In this document: positions 9,301 to 20,309 of the stretch, piece after piece
How positions within the stretch are numbered: the first letter of the stretch is position 1
How the letters are laid out: each line of letters opens with the position of its first letter
NCBI RefSeq assembly: GCF_000003815.2
Contig: NC_049994.1
Span: forward strand, 15,232,659 to 15,296,658
Source of the DNA: Branchiostoma floridae
Taxonomy: Eukaryota > Chordata > Leptocardii > Amphioxiformes > Branchiostomatidae
DNA: 64,000 nt
Direction: 5' to 3'
Program-made: the position numbers and the translations under genes
The notes under the pieces: generated by a model
Database searches by the model: none
What the model was told of the DNA's origin: nothing
The model's input: only the letters and a program-made list of their open reading frames with translations

Positions 9301-11378
9301 AAAAGTGGAAAGAGCACTTATTCACTGTCATAACTATAGCTTGGCCTATACTTTCTCAGATTCCAACCAGCATTGACATAACGTCCATCATAACATACAT
9401 TTGTACATTATGGCACAGAGTTGGCTCATACCCAAAAAGCCCATAGCATGCTTTTATACATGTGCATTTTGTCCATATGATGTACTCTCCAACCAGAGAT
9501 TTGGCTCCAGCTTTTTATCGGGCTTTCTATTTTATCTGGCTTTCTATTCTGTACCATTATCTCTCTGGTGGCCAAACATAAAGCAAATGGTACAAAATAG
9601 AAAGCCAGATAAAATGCCTAAAAACGTGTCTTTCAACAGCCGGAGTCGATCCTCTGCTTGGAGAGTTCATATGACACTGTAAATGCAAAAACTTTCACAG
9701 TGAGTGGTCTAATGTTTGCGGTTTTCGCGGTGGCCACTTCACTGTGAACTTAAAACCATCGCAAACATTTTTCCATGGCAGTAAGAGACTATAGAGCATG
9801 GTGCTACCGCAAACTTAAAACCACTGCAAAGGTCCTTTTTCCCGCTGACGGGATATCGAACTCCCGCTAACTTAAATGCATTTATAGTACTGTACGATAA
9901 TATCTCCTTTTTTAGTTAAATCCCACACTATAACTTATAGTATAAGAACATAAGTAGTTGCTTAATGTGGGCTAACATGCTTGAAAATTGTTGCAAACTA
10001 CATCATTCTGCACTCACCCCATGGTTCCCTTCATGGTCTTCTCCAGAGCCTCCTCTGTGTCCTTTTCAAAGACAGCTTCATTCTCCTCCACATCTTCCGT
10101 GCTGTTGTCATGGCAACTGGAGGCAGAATTCTCGTCTGCAAAGGTGTCAATCTTCTCTGACTCTTCCTCGACATCCTTGTCAGGGTCGGGTTCCTTCAAG
10201 TCTTCTGTCTTCTCCTTGTCTTGACTCTCTGAGGAGTTTGCAGAATCTTTCTCGAGAGCTCCGTCACTCATAAGATGCAGAATGACTTCTGGGTACTGAG
10301 TGAGCAGCACCTTGGCAACTGCCCAAGGGTCGCTGGACCAGTTTGTAAGAGGAGGGCAATTTTCTTCTTCTCCTTCTACATCGCTCTTCTCACAGTTTGC
10401 CTCGAGATCAGCCTTGCTCCATCCCTGCTGGTCTTCGTCGACAAAGTCGGAGACTTGCTGCTTGCCAGTTTGCTGTTGGGGTTGTGTGGTGATGGTACAT
10501 GAAGTGGGTTCTTTCTCACTAGACAGGCTCACTGACAACTCACACTGTTGGGGCTGTGTGGTGATGGTGCATGACGTGGCTTCTTTCTCATTGGATGCCA
10601 GGCTCACCCACAACTCACACTGTTGAGGCTGAGAGGTGGTGGTGTTGTCATCCTCCTTCTCATCTGGCAAACTCACCTGTAGGACACATTTTTGACATAC
10701 AGTCTCTTTCTAATGGTGCTTTCAAAACACTCTGTACTTTGTTTGGATTCTCCTCTTTGCAAAGTCTATACTACAAAATGTATGGTTTGACTTGAATTAC
10801 ATTGTACAAACTGGTTGTTTTGCACCCTCTTAAATCACACAACTTTGATTAATCAATCAGTGTCCTACCAGACACCTACAGAGGGGGAGTCAGGATTTGA
10901 CTTCTACAAATTATCACCAATTAATTAAGACATTGTTTACATTCATCTGTCCGTTCATGACTTGATATATCTTTGTAACTTTCTTGTTTGATGGTGGTGC
11001 TAACTAAAGTTGACCTAGCTCGTGTACACTGTCATTTTGTTTGTACTTGTTCATTTATGTTTGTTTGATTAAAAAATTAAAAAAATAAAAACTCACCTGT
11101 AAGTTGTCATCATCATCAGATTTCTCTGCAAAGATGTCAGTTTCCGTTACTCCAGCCTTGATGCTGTCTTCTTGCTCTGCTTCATTGATGTACCTGTTGT
11201 CAGTGACTGTGAGGATTTTCAGCACTCTGTCTGTGCCGTTATCCTTCAAGACTGAAGGATCAGGGGAAGAATCGGGGACATCTTTGGATGCATCTGACTT
11301 TTCTTTTTCTTCCTTTTCTTTCAAATGGGCCTCCTTTGGAGTTGTATGATCTCTGTCAGAGTTACCGGTGATGGCCAT
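397..11378 (-). CDS. MAP3K14: NIK/MAP3K14-like protein kinase with TAZ zinc finger, 14 exons
   Basis: Ser/Thr kinase gene. Coding exons in transcript order: 11378-11097, 10676-10018, 9268-9159, 8616-8547, 7822-7681, 7329-7117, 6853-5618, 5207-4871, 4582-4416, 3841-3712, 3025-2894, 1815-1697, 1227-1072, 558-397. All introns are GT-AG and phases match at each junction (0,2,1,2,0,0,0,1,0,1,1,0,0). The start ATG at 11378 sits in GGCATGG, 9 bases after a likely 5' UTR acceptor. The catalytic part closely follows vertebrate NIK, including the stretch LHMLNGCHPW and a FGAVREG...IFMEFLEG hinge. In vertebrates NIK phosphorylates IKKalpha in non-canonical NF-kB signalling; the same role here is inference. 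The end is uncertain: a TGA lies at 397-399, but a weak donor (GAAG/GTTGGT, exon end 405) could lead to exons outside the window. With the TGA the protein is about 1,304 residues. Confidence 0.85.
1781..2225. repeat. 160-bp tandem triplication over a kinase exon acceptor
   Basis: The unit starts at 1781, 1941 and 2101. Copies 1 and 2 differ only at their first base over 160 bp; copy 3 is diverged and runs to about 2225. Each copy carries the first 30-35 coding bases of exon 1815-1697 plus its CTACAG acceptor and adjacent intron. Only copy 1 continues into the full exon with the DFG motif, so copies 2 and 3 are decoy acceptors within the intron. Confidence 0.95.
2713..2890. mobile_element. 178-bp MITE with TA target site, copy 1
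   Basis: Terminal inverted repeats begin CTGTAAATGCA and extend imperfectly inwards with GCGGTGGTTTTAA-type motifs. TA dinucleotides at 2711-2712 and 2891-2892 fit a Tc1/mariner-type target duplication. The right end abuts the donor of kinase exon 3025-2894. The element has no coding capacity. Confidence 0.8.
3246..3530 (-). repeat. tRNA-derived SINE, minus orientation
   Basis: Reading the minus strand, a perfect box A (TAGCCAAGTTGG, 3489-3478) is followed after about 31 bases by a box B-like block (GAGTTTGAGCCC, 3446-3435). That is the layout of a tRNA-derived pol III promoter. The loop carries TGC, suggesting tRNA-Ala ancestry. The body runs to about 3250. Just upstream on the plus strand, 3080-3244 ends in an AATA tract and may be the 3' tail of a LINE. 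Confidence 0.55.
3975..4385. repeat. Local tandem duplication carrying a kinase exon donor
   Basis: Intron DNA at about 4315-4460, including the 3' end of exon 4582-4416, recurs diverged at about 4140-4300 and more weakly at 3975-4040. On the minus strand the 4300 copy encodes a sequence close to EEQEFHFAAKK, followed by GTTGG, and is preceded by a possible CCAG acceptor. It is either a relic or an alternative small exon. Confidence 0.7.
4871..5207 (-). other. Linker exon between zinc-finger region and kinase
   Basis: This exon starts in phase 0 after a CACAG acceptor and ends in phase 1 at GAAG/GTTTGT. It encodes about 112 residues rich in Pro, Leu, Val and Ser, ending in a predicted helical stretch (AAHWEQLAEELLTTN). 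No family is recognised. It joins in frame to the kinase exon 4582-4416, which is the main evidence that the TAZ exon and the kinase belong to one transcript. Confidence 0.65.
5707..5881 (-). other. Short PAZ-like segment (residues about 817-875)
   Basis: Near the end of exon 6853-5618 the protein reads RRDVKLRHI, then after about 20 residues YFQDRYGEMTFNDNELPCLQ. In Argonaute PAZ domains the second half has the pattern YF-x-x-(K/R)-Y, then aliphatic residues, then LPCLQ. The match is short but specific, and a basic VKLRHI-type strand lies at about the right distance before it. The first half of a PAZ fold and its aromatic pocket are not evident. This could be a remnant, a divergent domain, or chance resemblance. 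Confidence 0.35.
6545..6808 (-). other. TAZ-type zinc finger (residues about 508-595)
   Basis: The region lies in exon 6853-5618. It shows the HCCC ligand spacing of CBP/p300 TAZ domains. Site 2 is H547-x3-C551-x6-C558-x2-C561. Site 3 is H571-x3-C575-x5-C581-x4-C586, with the signature CPIAFC. Site 1 is probably an upstream His (521 or 524) with Cys from the cluster at 533-538. The C-terminal helix VKIKLHE matches the basic helix that follows TAZ2. In known proteins (CBP/p300, plant BT proteins) TAZ domains bind transactivation domains of transcription factors. A TAZ domain on a NIK-type kinase is unusual, because vertebrate NIK has none. Confidence 0.85.
8826..9120. repeat. Intronic repeat rich in TGCACC/GGTGCAG motifs
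   Basis: This intron segment contains several copies of TACCTGCA and GGTGCAGG in both orientations, ending in the palindrome CTGCACCGGTGCAG near 9100. It probably derives from an interspersed element, but no transposase or clear ends are visible. Confidence 0.35.
9530..9614. repeat. Intronic 29-bp stem hairpin
   Basis: Arm 9530-9558 is the reverse complement of 9586-9614 with one G:T-type mismatch. The loop is 27 bases. It lies in the intron between exons 9268-9159 and 10676-10018 of the kinase gene. Confidence 0.85.
9677..9887. mobile_element. MITE of the CTGTAAATGCA family, copy 2
   Basis: It shares ends (CTGTAAATGCA; GCATTTATAG then TA on the right) and internal GCGGTTTTCGCGGTGG-type motifs with the element at 2713-2890. 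It sits in another intron of the same gene. The left flank is CA rather than TA, probably through mutation. Confidence 0.7.
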
Positions 11379-12604
11379 GCCTCACATCTATAGGAGGAAA
11401 CAAGGAAGAATCATAAATGGAAAACAGAAAAATGTTGATGTCAATCAACCACATAACCATTTTGCGTTAAAAAAATGATTGATGTACAACTTAATTATAA
11501 TACATGTCTTACTTCTTGGTAATATATATTTGAAGACATTTGTAACTTGGGTTTATGCCAGGCATATGGACCCTCTTCTGCATACTAACATTGTGTGACT
11601 CAAAGATGGCCTTCCTGAGGTCAATCTACAGTTGAACATGTAGCTTGAATACAAATGAAATCGCTAATTTCAAACCATGTATTTGTCTTATAGCTACATG
11701 CATACATCATTCTTCTTTTGGGGATGGATTTTTTTTCTACAATAGAAGAGTTTCTGAGAAATGCCTATGATAACTAGAAAGGCAACATTTTTGAAAAAAA
11801 TGCAGGATGTGGGCGAAGGGAAAAGAAAGTAAAAATCGCAAGAGAAGAAACAGCTAGAAAGGCAAGATTTTCGCGAAAATGCAGCAAATCTTTCCCTTTC
11901 AAAAAGCTTGAAACGTACAGAGCATGGAACAGCCCCAGCTTTTCCTGTGTTTTGGAAGAATATCTGAGCAAAAATAAAATGTAGGCTTCGCCCACATAAA
12001 TATATCTGTATGGTATATCACAGGCCCTACTTACATATGTAGTACATGTACTTTCACTTTGTTTCCATGGGATGGGCTCTAATCTGATCAATGACTCACC
12101 AGTTTCTATGGCCTGTTCCATCTAGCAATTTCAAGAGGGGTGTAGTGGTTATGTATTTATCTAAACACTCACAGGAGGATACAATTACCAGTGTAAGCTT
12201 TTTGGTATTGGACACCAATGTTTCCAACAACAACAAAAAAGAAGGAAGTTTGATGTACTAGTCTACCAATCCATTCCATACAAAATATTACAGTTACACA
12301 AATGACCAGCATGTACACGGGCAAACCTACAAGCTAAACGATTATCAGGTAATTAATAAATCATCTGAGTACAAATGCATTACCCGAGGGGAAAAAACTA
12401 CATCTCAACCTTGCAATAAATTTTGGAAGATATGTCTTGCCAAGAAAAATGAAGTCCTTCAACTTCATATACTAGTATTCATCTACATACAGCAGCATTT
12501 TAAATCTGTCTGACAAGAGAAAGGGGAAATGGAAGGGGAAGTACCATGTTTCCAAGTATTTTGAAACATTTGTATCACTGTTAGTGTTACAAGACAATAC
12601 ATTA

Positions 12605-12768
12605 GAAGCCGCTTAATTGCGCGGACTATTTGCCAGTGCATTTCGTGCAATTATTTGACTGGTGCAATAATGCGAACTTATCTAACTGGACCGCACTGTT
12701 TTGGGATTTAGGGTATCCGTGCAGTTAACAAAAGTGTGCGATAATCCGGTGTGCAATTAAGTGGCTTC
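12605..12768. mobile_element. 164-bp MITE with GAAGCC-TTAATTGC ends
   Basis: The left end GAAGCCGCTTAATTGCGC is the inverse of the right end GTGCAATTAAGTGGCTTC with few mismatches. TA flanks at 12603-12604 and 12769-12770 fit a mariner-type target duplication. It is noncoding and lies in the presumed first intron of the kinase gene. Confidence 0.7.
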
Positions 12769-13334
12769 TACTCTACTGTATACGTAGTACCACATATATT
12801 GTGCAAGTATCACATCTGTTAAGACACCCAGTAGCTTTTTACACATTAAGCAGGAAATACAGTTGATCACATGAAAGGGGAAGTACCTGGCATTACTCAG
12901 CAATTCGTACAATGGCTTTGTTTGGATTTTGACACCCCCTAAATTGTTTTTCACAGATCATCAAACAAAGACATGGAAATAAACACACCTTTACAACAGT
13001 TAGTACAATGTGTTTGGAACCTATGTCAATTCAATTGATAAAATGCCGACACCACTTCAAAAATGTTCTGTCAACATTTGGCAAAGTCTCAGAAATTCAT
13101 CCTTCTAATATACTTTTTGCACATACTATTCTGTGATTGTTGATTTCAAAATCCTATATATCTAAACAACTTTCCTAGAAGACCCCATGTTTTTTAGCCT
13201 TTAGACAGAATAAAGAACAAAGAAACTTTTCGTCTTTCTAAAAAAAAAAACACCAATCTCGCCAAGACAGCCTATCACTGTATCAGTCTACCTGCCTGAT
13301 GCAATAATCTACAACATAATGCAACCTAGCTTAC

Positions 13335-13470
13335 CTGAATAACAGTATGTGTATCCTCACTGCAGATATAGATTACAAAATTTGACTCCCAGCACTACTG
13401 ATTGCTGTATAAAACCCCAAAGAAGTTCAAGTCTAAACAGAGTTACAAAGAATGCAAGATGGCGGGTCCC
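13335..13470 (-). promoter_or_regulatory. Candidate first (5' UTR) exon and promoter of kinase gene
   Basis: On the minus strand a good donor (TTCAG/GTAAGC, exon end 13335) lies about 120 bases after a YY1-type site (AAGATGGCGGG on plus, 13456-13466), a motif common at metazoan start sites. The coding exon has an acceptor 9 bases before its ATG (exon start 11387), so an upstream UTR exon is required. A rival first exon ends at about 15853 (CTAG/GTGAGT). No TATA box is obvious at either. Confidence 0.3.
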
Positions 13471-13559
13471 CTCCTACTTCCCCGTGTCCAAAAACAAAAG
13501 TTCCCGGATGTTGAATAACAAGGCGTTTAGGTCTGTGTTGTGTATGTAAATGAACTCAA

Positions 13560-16500
13560 AGGTCAGCATTGCTTAGACTCAGAGAGAGCCTGAAGGCAAC
13601 ATACCACACAATAACAAGTGCTAATGTATATAAGCAAAAGTCTCTTTCTCCACTGCAGATTTGGCCAGCTAGACAGCATGCTATGCGAGACGTTTGGCTT
13701 CATTGTACTTGTACTTGTAGGCAGTTTTTGCGACCTCAATAGTTTTACCTTGCTTCTTAATTAAGGGAGTTGACGACCTTAAACCATGCCCGTTCCTACA
13801 AATTGTACAATGGATGGTGAGTGAGTGTGACTGTATAACACAAGTGTCACATGTTATATAGATACAAGACTGATACTGTTAAATGTCAAGTTTGACAACT
13901 TAAATCTGTCCAGACGATTTGTCAAGTTCCTTTTTCAGGTTGAAAGATCGTGACTTAGATCATGAAATTAGCTATATGGGTGCTCAGGGTATCATAGTAG
14001 TACAGTCTGCACAGTATCATATACACCATTGAATGTCTTGTTTTTGGAAGAGGGTGATACAAGTTTTGCTAGGTGCTCTTTGAAAGCTAGCAAGACTCAA
14101 ACTCAAAGCAACTGGACCTGAAAATGTTCTACTCAAGTCAAATGCTAACTCAACCCATGTCATGAAAAATATCAACTCAACAGGTCCCAAGGGATGAAAA
14201 ATAAAAACCTGTTTAGTATATATTTTGGAGGTCATACATTGTAGCATGTAAAGAGGAATCTTATAACCTGGACCATGTCATTGTTGTAAAGGTAGTCCAT
14301 AGTTGATCTAGCTTATCAAGTCTTATACTGAAACAATGTTTTATTATTTTGGTAGAGAGAAAGCGAGTCCTTCAAGCATCTATGTAATGGTAGAGTTATA
14401 AATCAGCTATTGTTAAGAACCTTCCCTCACTAAACATGCAATGAATAAAGGAATTCCAAACATACTTCCTTTGTGGTTTTTGTATTTCTGAATGCTGAAA
14501 TTCATTTCTAGCTCAAGTTGCTTAACAATAAAAAAATTAGATGCTACATAAATTTTGCCATAAAACATACTAGTAACAAGTTACAACAGTAGTTCCTGTT
14601 CCGTGCTTTACAACCAAACCCAGACGGTAAACATTGATAAGGCGGATACACTGCACTGCCGCCATATTGTTGTGGCGTAGCAAACAATTCCGACAACGAC
14701 ATGCCAGCCTATCTCACAACACAAGAGAACACAAACTTGTCATCTTGTATACATTTCAGAATCTCTGTATCATTTTAACAGTAGAGCAACATGGCATCAA
14801 CTTCACATTCTGTCAAAGACAAAAACTTTTTAAGTCAGAAGTGAAAACCTGGTCTGTGACATCATTTTCACAACTGTTGCTGCTGAATCATTTATCGTAA
14901 ATAAGCAAATATCTAAATCCTTCTGCATATGTCAATTCTACCTATGACAATCCTGTCAACACATTTGGTAAGGTTTGTCGGAATCATAAACACTGCCCGG
15001 GCAAGTTTTAAGTATGACGTCACCTTGATTTTTTAAGGTTACTTGAACAACAGTGGCCAAAACAGGTTTTTGACCGCCATTTTTTTTGAGAATCCGTTTC
15101 CTCAAATTCAAAAACAACAGCACTGTTTTAATAGTCCCCACTGTCAACATATCAGCAACAGTAATACTGACCATAAAATGTTGCACCAATTCTCTACTAG
15201 TGAGCATTTCAACAAACTCTTGATAAGAACTTATTTTTTTTTACAGTTAGAGGCCCTAGCTGTCTTCCTAGACATCACATGACCCCAGTTCCAGGTATTG
15301 AGGCCATGTCCATTTCGAGGAAGTAATAGCTAAACAGTGACAACATAGCTACAGATCTAAACATTTAAGTACCACAAAGGTATGAATGCCTAACAAATAT
15401 GTATAAAATACATACCCCCTTTTAGGGAAGGTGTATTTGGGGCATAGGGCCTAATAACAACTAGTGAAAGTGACCAGGTTCTAAACACCTACAAATTTGC
15501 ATGTCTGTAAAATAACAAGCCCGCCAGACAATAGGGAGGTGTTAAAAACGTGAATACGACTATCTAGCAACAGTTAGTGCCTCCTTAGCACCATTTATAG
15601 CTAATCTACACATCTGTAGTACGATTTAACAAGGAAGAGGGCATTCAAGTAAGGAAATCGCAGATTTTAGCTGCCAACACGGAGCTCGAAGTTGTTGAAA
15701 TCAACCGACCGGCCGTTGGGCGATCCGTATATACGGGGCGGTCCCCCCGAACCCCCTTCCGATTACATGCCCTTTACCGGCCCCTAAACCAAAATACAGC
15801 CCTCTAATTTCAGAGAGAGTACAAGGGAGCATTCATAAGATGGCTACTCACCTAGAAGGTTGTTCAAACTCCCCGATTTCCGTAAAACTTCGACATAAAC
15901 TCCTGAGAAGTACGTGACCGATCATCGATCAGTACATGAACAGATCACTGTAACTTGTGATGGGGACTGTTTACAACGTAAAAAAATCCTGACGCCGGAA
16001 AAAGTAGACCATGTGATAAGACGAAGTAAAATGCCATCAATCAGATGTTTGCCATCAGTATTTTACAACTGGGCTGTGTATTTTCTGATGAAGAAAATTA
16101 GTGGACATTTCAACGATGTATTTGTCGAAGGAAGTTCAAGGGACTCACTGAGATCGGCGGATGGATTTTGAAACGGATAGTTTAGTGCTGACATCATCCT
16201 CCCAGTGTTTGGCGCGAACCTGGCGACCTTTGAACTCTGAAGCTGGCCCTGATTGGTAGACAGTATTCTCTCTGCAACAGGTGGCTACAAGTAGAATAAC
16301 TTTCAAATACTAGAAATACTATTTCCTGATGATATTCCCTTATCATAATGAAGAAAGGAGAAAGTTATTGACCATATGTGACAACACCGTCGGAACAACA
16401 TAACCTGAAACAAGTAGAGAAGTAACTGAACTTTAATCCAACGCAACTTTAATCCAACACTTTTCAGAACCCATCTGTCAGTCAAAAACTAGCTCCGGTT

Positions 16501-18030
16501 TGCAAATTCTTTTGAGTGCTTTACAAGACCAGTAAGGTATACGACTTAAAACCTTGTAAGTTTGAGCTCACAAAGATCGCATGTTGCAGCGAAAAGTTAA
16601 TCAATCTTCTGGTATGTTTTCATGCTGTTAATCAAGCCGTGGGAAGAGGGCAGCGATTGTACTTTCAAGCAACCCTACTCTTCGTCCTCACATTACACAA
16701 TCATCATCACAGTAAATATAGTGAAATATCAATATACTGTCCATCCAACACAACCAACATGCCTTGAAGTATCCCTCTTTAAAGTACAGGGCCAGGCTTT
16801 GTTACACAAATTCAGTGGAAATCCGAACACGCGCCATTTTGAATCATATTTCAGCACGCCCCTTCACCCCTATTTTTGAAAGTGATCACATCCAAAGGCC
16901 AGTAGGACGGATCTCACTGGCGATACCATTACAGCCCCACATGGGGGACGTGCTGTAGGGAGTTTGTACTGTGTTTTGCAGGGATATTTTTTGGGAGCCA
17001 TTCACAAACAACGTATTTTGCCACCATTTGCTGACCAAACAACGGATGAAAAGTTTGATAGAACGTCATAACTGTGTAGTGGAACAGCAGAACGGATTTG
17101 CCGCTGGTTGATGTATTTTCGGGCCGTGTTTTGATCGCTGCTATCAGCAGTTTACTGACATGCCGATTTGCCAATTTAACCTTGAGTAAGTGCCTGCCGA
17201 TTGATACAAATTTGTCGTTGTAAATATGAAATCCATAGATAAACAGCCTTGTTATATTATTGTGTTGGATTAAAGTTCCACTGGGAATAGAATCCCAAAG
17301 GACTTGCTATCAGTTACACTGTCTTTGAAATGTTATTTTCTCGCGACACAACAGAAAGTGGCTGACCAATGCATGTGTAGCAATGGCCGGGGAAACATAG
17401 TAAACAATGCACTTAACAGTTTCCAGAATGCGCTAAAGCCCGCTTGTTTATTCATGGTTCAGTTTAGAATTTGTTGGAATGTGTTGGATTAAAGTTCAGT
17501 GCCGTGTATTCAATGCGGCGTTACTTCTATCATGTCCCGACTCCGTATCTGTCCACCTACGCCAATATAACGTTATATAACGTTAACGTTAACGTTACAT
17601 GTAACGTTACTGCCTTGCAATGCCATGCAGAAGAGAAGTCCTGCAATAACAATGTGAAACGGTCTATGCCACTATATTTTGTATTGTGCGTAACAATGTT
17701 AGATTAGTACACTAATATTGATACATGTAGCTTATACCTGTTAGTTATATATGTTGACTTCTTGATCTCTCGTTATGGGGTAATCCCATCTTGTTTTTTA
17801 TCACTTAAATGGCAGACAATATTAATTGTGCTGGGGACGGGACCAGATGACTACAAGACGCAAAAAGTAGCCTGTGTCCTCAGTATACATTAGGCCGGGG
17901 ATGTGTTTTGAGCCGGGCCCAGCGGGGGGTGTCTGCGAGGGAAAATGGGTTTTGCAGTGAAGTGAAACGTAAGGCCTACCTGCCTGAGTGCGTAGACCAT
18001 CCCTGACTGGCTGACGTGTTCTATGGACAT
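13560..18030. other. Intergenic DNA between divergent genes
   Basis: No supported gene. It holds scattered YY1-like sites (near 14655), an alternative donor for a kinase 5' UTR exon near 15853, and a palindromic AACGTTA cluster at 17568-17610. Open frames here are short and lack homology. Confidence 0.5.
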
Positions 18031-18031
18031 G

Positions 18032-18674
18032 AGGGGTGCCTAAGTAATCATACGATCCTTACGGAAAACATACGATCCTTACGGAAAACATACGATCCTT
18101 ACGGAAAACATACGATCCTTACGGAAAACATACGATCCACTACTAAGAAACATACGATCCTTACGGAAAACATACGATCCACTACTAGGAAACATACGAT
18201 CCTTACGGAAAACATACGATCCACTACTAGAAACATACGATCCTTACTAATTTGCTGGACCACGTGACATCAGCGGCAAATTCAAGGTGGCGGACTCTGG
18301 AGAACTTCCTTTTCTTGCCGGCTAAGAAGTCAGCAGTGTAGATTGGGGTTTTGGTGTTTAGGAGGATGTGATAAGCCCGTACGCAAAGATATCGTAACGA
18401 ATAATAAGCAATCCCGAGGCCACCATAGTGAATCTGCCGCTTGTGTGACGTGACCCATGCGTTGGTCCAAAAGATTAGTAAGGATCGTATGTTTCTAGTA
18501 GTGGATCGTATGTTTCCCGTAAGGATCGTATGTTTCTAGTAGTGGATCGTATGTTTTCTGTAAGGATCGTATGTTTCCTAGTAGTGGATCGTATGATTTC
18601 CGTAAGGATCGTATGTTTCCTAGTAGTGGATCGTATGTTTTCCGTAAGGATCGTATGATTACTTAGGCACCCCT
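18032..18674. mobile_element. 643-bp foldback element with tandem-repeat arms
   Basis: The ends are AGGGGTGCCTAAGTAATC and its exact inverse. Each arm is an array of two unit types: A (TTACGGAAAACATACGATCC, 20 bp) and B (ACTACTAGGAAACATACGAT plus CC, 22 bp). The left arm is A-rich at its tip, then B and A alternate; the right arm alternates A and B throughout. Inverted homology continues inward to about 18285 and 18420, leaving a loop of roughly 130 bp. No coding capacity and no clear target duplication. Confidence 0.85.
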
Positions 18675-18804
18675 GGAAAAGTACTCAGCTTGTTTTTAAA
18701 GATATAGATGAGTATTGATGAAAACCGTCAATGGCCGTTGTTACTGTTGTATGATATGAAGTAAGAAGGCTGCAGTTTGAACTTTTATCTTGATCTCGGA
18801 ATCT

Positions 18805-19095
18805 TGAGAATATGAAATAACAAGATTGTAGTTCGAAATATGAAATAAAGAGATTGTAGTTCAAAATATGCAATAAAGACGATCGTGATTTGGAATACAG
18901 AATAAAAAGATTGTAGTTTGAAATACGAAATAAAAGATTATAGTTTAAAATATGAAATAGCAAGATTGAAGTTCAAAATATGAAATAACAAGATAGCACT
19001 TCGAAACATGAAATAACAAGATTGAACTTCGAAATATAAAATAACAAGGTTATAGTAAGGAATACGAAATAAGATTGTGATTGTAGTTCGAACTT
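18805..19095. repeat. Diverged ~31-bp minisatellite
   Basis: About nine imperfect copies of an AT-rich unit of the form GAAATAACAAGATTGTAGTT plus CGAAATAT-like bases. It begins 130 bp beyond the foldback element. Confidence 0.75.
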
Positions 19096-19791
19096 TACCT
19101 AGACCTCTATGCCCTTGGTCATGGTCATTCCACGTATAAACAGGAGCACCAATTGCCAGTTAATGCTGACCCATACCTGGGTACCGTGCTACGAATTTTG
19201 CAAATTCTTCATTCCGACTGGTTCTGCTTGATTTCTTTGATTCGGTTTCAATGTGAAGGCCGTAATAGGGTTGGCCCAAACCTGGATACCGTGCCAGGAG
19301 GTTACGTTGGCGAGATACCTAGTTATATAACGTTAGTTATATAGTTCACTTGTGGGGTCGCACCACCGCTAGTAAGATGAATCGGAGGTCCCCAATCAAA
19401 AACAGGAGGTCGATAGAAGTCCGAATGAAAGTTCATCTGTGTTGGTAAATTCCATAGTGAAAAAGTTTAAACTTTGTCCCAACACAATAAGAAAACTGAC
19501 TCACAGCAGCGAGTCATCCATCTGACGAAAAAAGTCTTGTCAACATAGTCACTGTCCCTGATCCTGTCCCTAACCCGACACTTTCAAATATACTTTGTTT
19601 CTTCCTTTATTCTTTATTCTTTATTCTTTATTTCAGGTTAAAACCCATAGGTACACAAACGATACATACATATACATTAAAACCTCTACCTGTATAATAA
19701 GCTATAACAGTTGCGGAAAAAAGGGCATACTAAGGGCATCAAAGCTTTTAAGCGATGGAACTCAAAAGAGGGACGATACAACGTCATATTT

Positions 19792-19799
19792 TGACGTCA
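19792..19799. promoter_or_regulatory. CRE palindrome in decayed promoter copy
   Basis: TGACGTCA followed by TCAGCTA, matching the block upstream of the intact GPCR gene at 20694. It belongs to the degenerate upstream duplicate. Confidence 0.45.
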
Positions 19800-20309
19800 T
19801 CAGCTAACATTATTCAGCTCTACCCTTTCACGAGAACGGACGAATGGAGTCGTACCGTATATCATAGGCGAAGAGAAAGGCGAGGAAAGCCCGTCAACAA
19901 AGGTCGCCAAAGCTGTAGACTCCCGGCCCCATTCTCCAGAAGGAGTGGCTGTCCATCATATTGTTGTACTGAAAAACGTTTCATCCATCAGAATACAGTA
20001 TACAACAACTTTAAACAAAAATTTCATTACAACCACTAAACGCTTTACATCCTGATTTATTCTTCCGAGCTTTTTAGTTCTCTGTAAATTTTGACCTTTT
20101 TTTACTGGAGTAGAGGATCGGACACGCGCGCATATCAACTTTTGTTATACACATCATTTAATTTCCATTTTTTATCAGTATTGTTTACATCTTCTTTTAT
20201 TCTGTATTTCGCTTAGTTATGTTTATGTCCTTGTATATGTGTATCTATAGTGGTGGCGTGAATATAAGTTGATAACTTGAGTGCGCCACAACTACGTCTG
20301 TGTTATCTG

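Larger units (their letters stand above)
7117..11378 (-). other. N-terminal low-complexity exons of the NIK-like kinase
   Basis: Six exons encode residues 1-492. Residues 1-94 are acidic and Ser/Lys-rich. Exon 10676-10018 carries an internal repeat in which a Gln-Pro-Gln-Gln-Cys-Glu-Leu motif recurs after Thr-rich linkers, then a long acidic stretch. Exons 9268-9159 and 8616-8547 are Lys-rich. Exon 7822-7681 has clustered Arg and Gly (RRRGRRGGGR), a plausible nuclear localisation or RNA-binding segment. Exon 7329-7117 is Pro/Ser-rich and ends in an acidic run. No folded domain is recognised. The exon set rests on splice consensus plus phase continuity, not on homology. Confidence 0.6.

Noticed and set aside
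15914-16171. 85-residue plus-strand open frame as a gene
   Set aside because: No recognisable domain, no splice or expression evidence; it overlaps a candidate 5' UTR/promoter zone.
17568-17610. AACGTTA palindrome cluster as an origin or binding array
   Set aside because: Short low-complexity palindromes also occur at 19325 and 21813; nothing else supports a function.
18043-18250. CRISPR-like array of ~20-bp repeats
   Set aside because: No unique spacers: two unit types simply follow each other, the array is mirrored at 18470-18670, and the DNA is eukaryotic.
18016-18267. 83-residue repetitive open frame (repeated ILTENIRS)
   Set aside because: It is the translation of the foldback arm, with no start context or homology.
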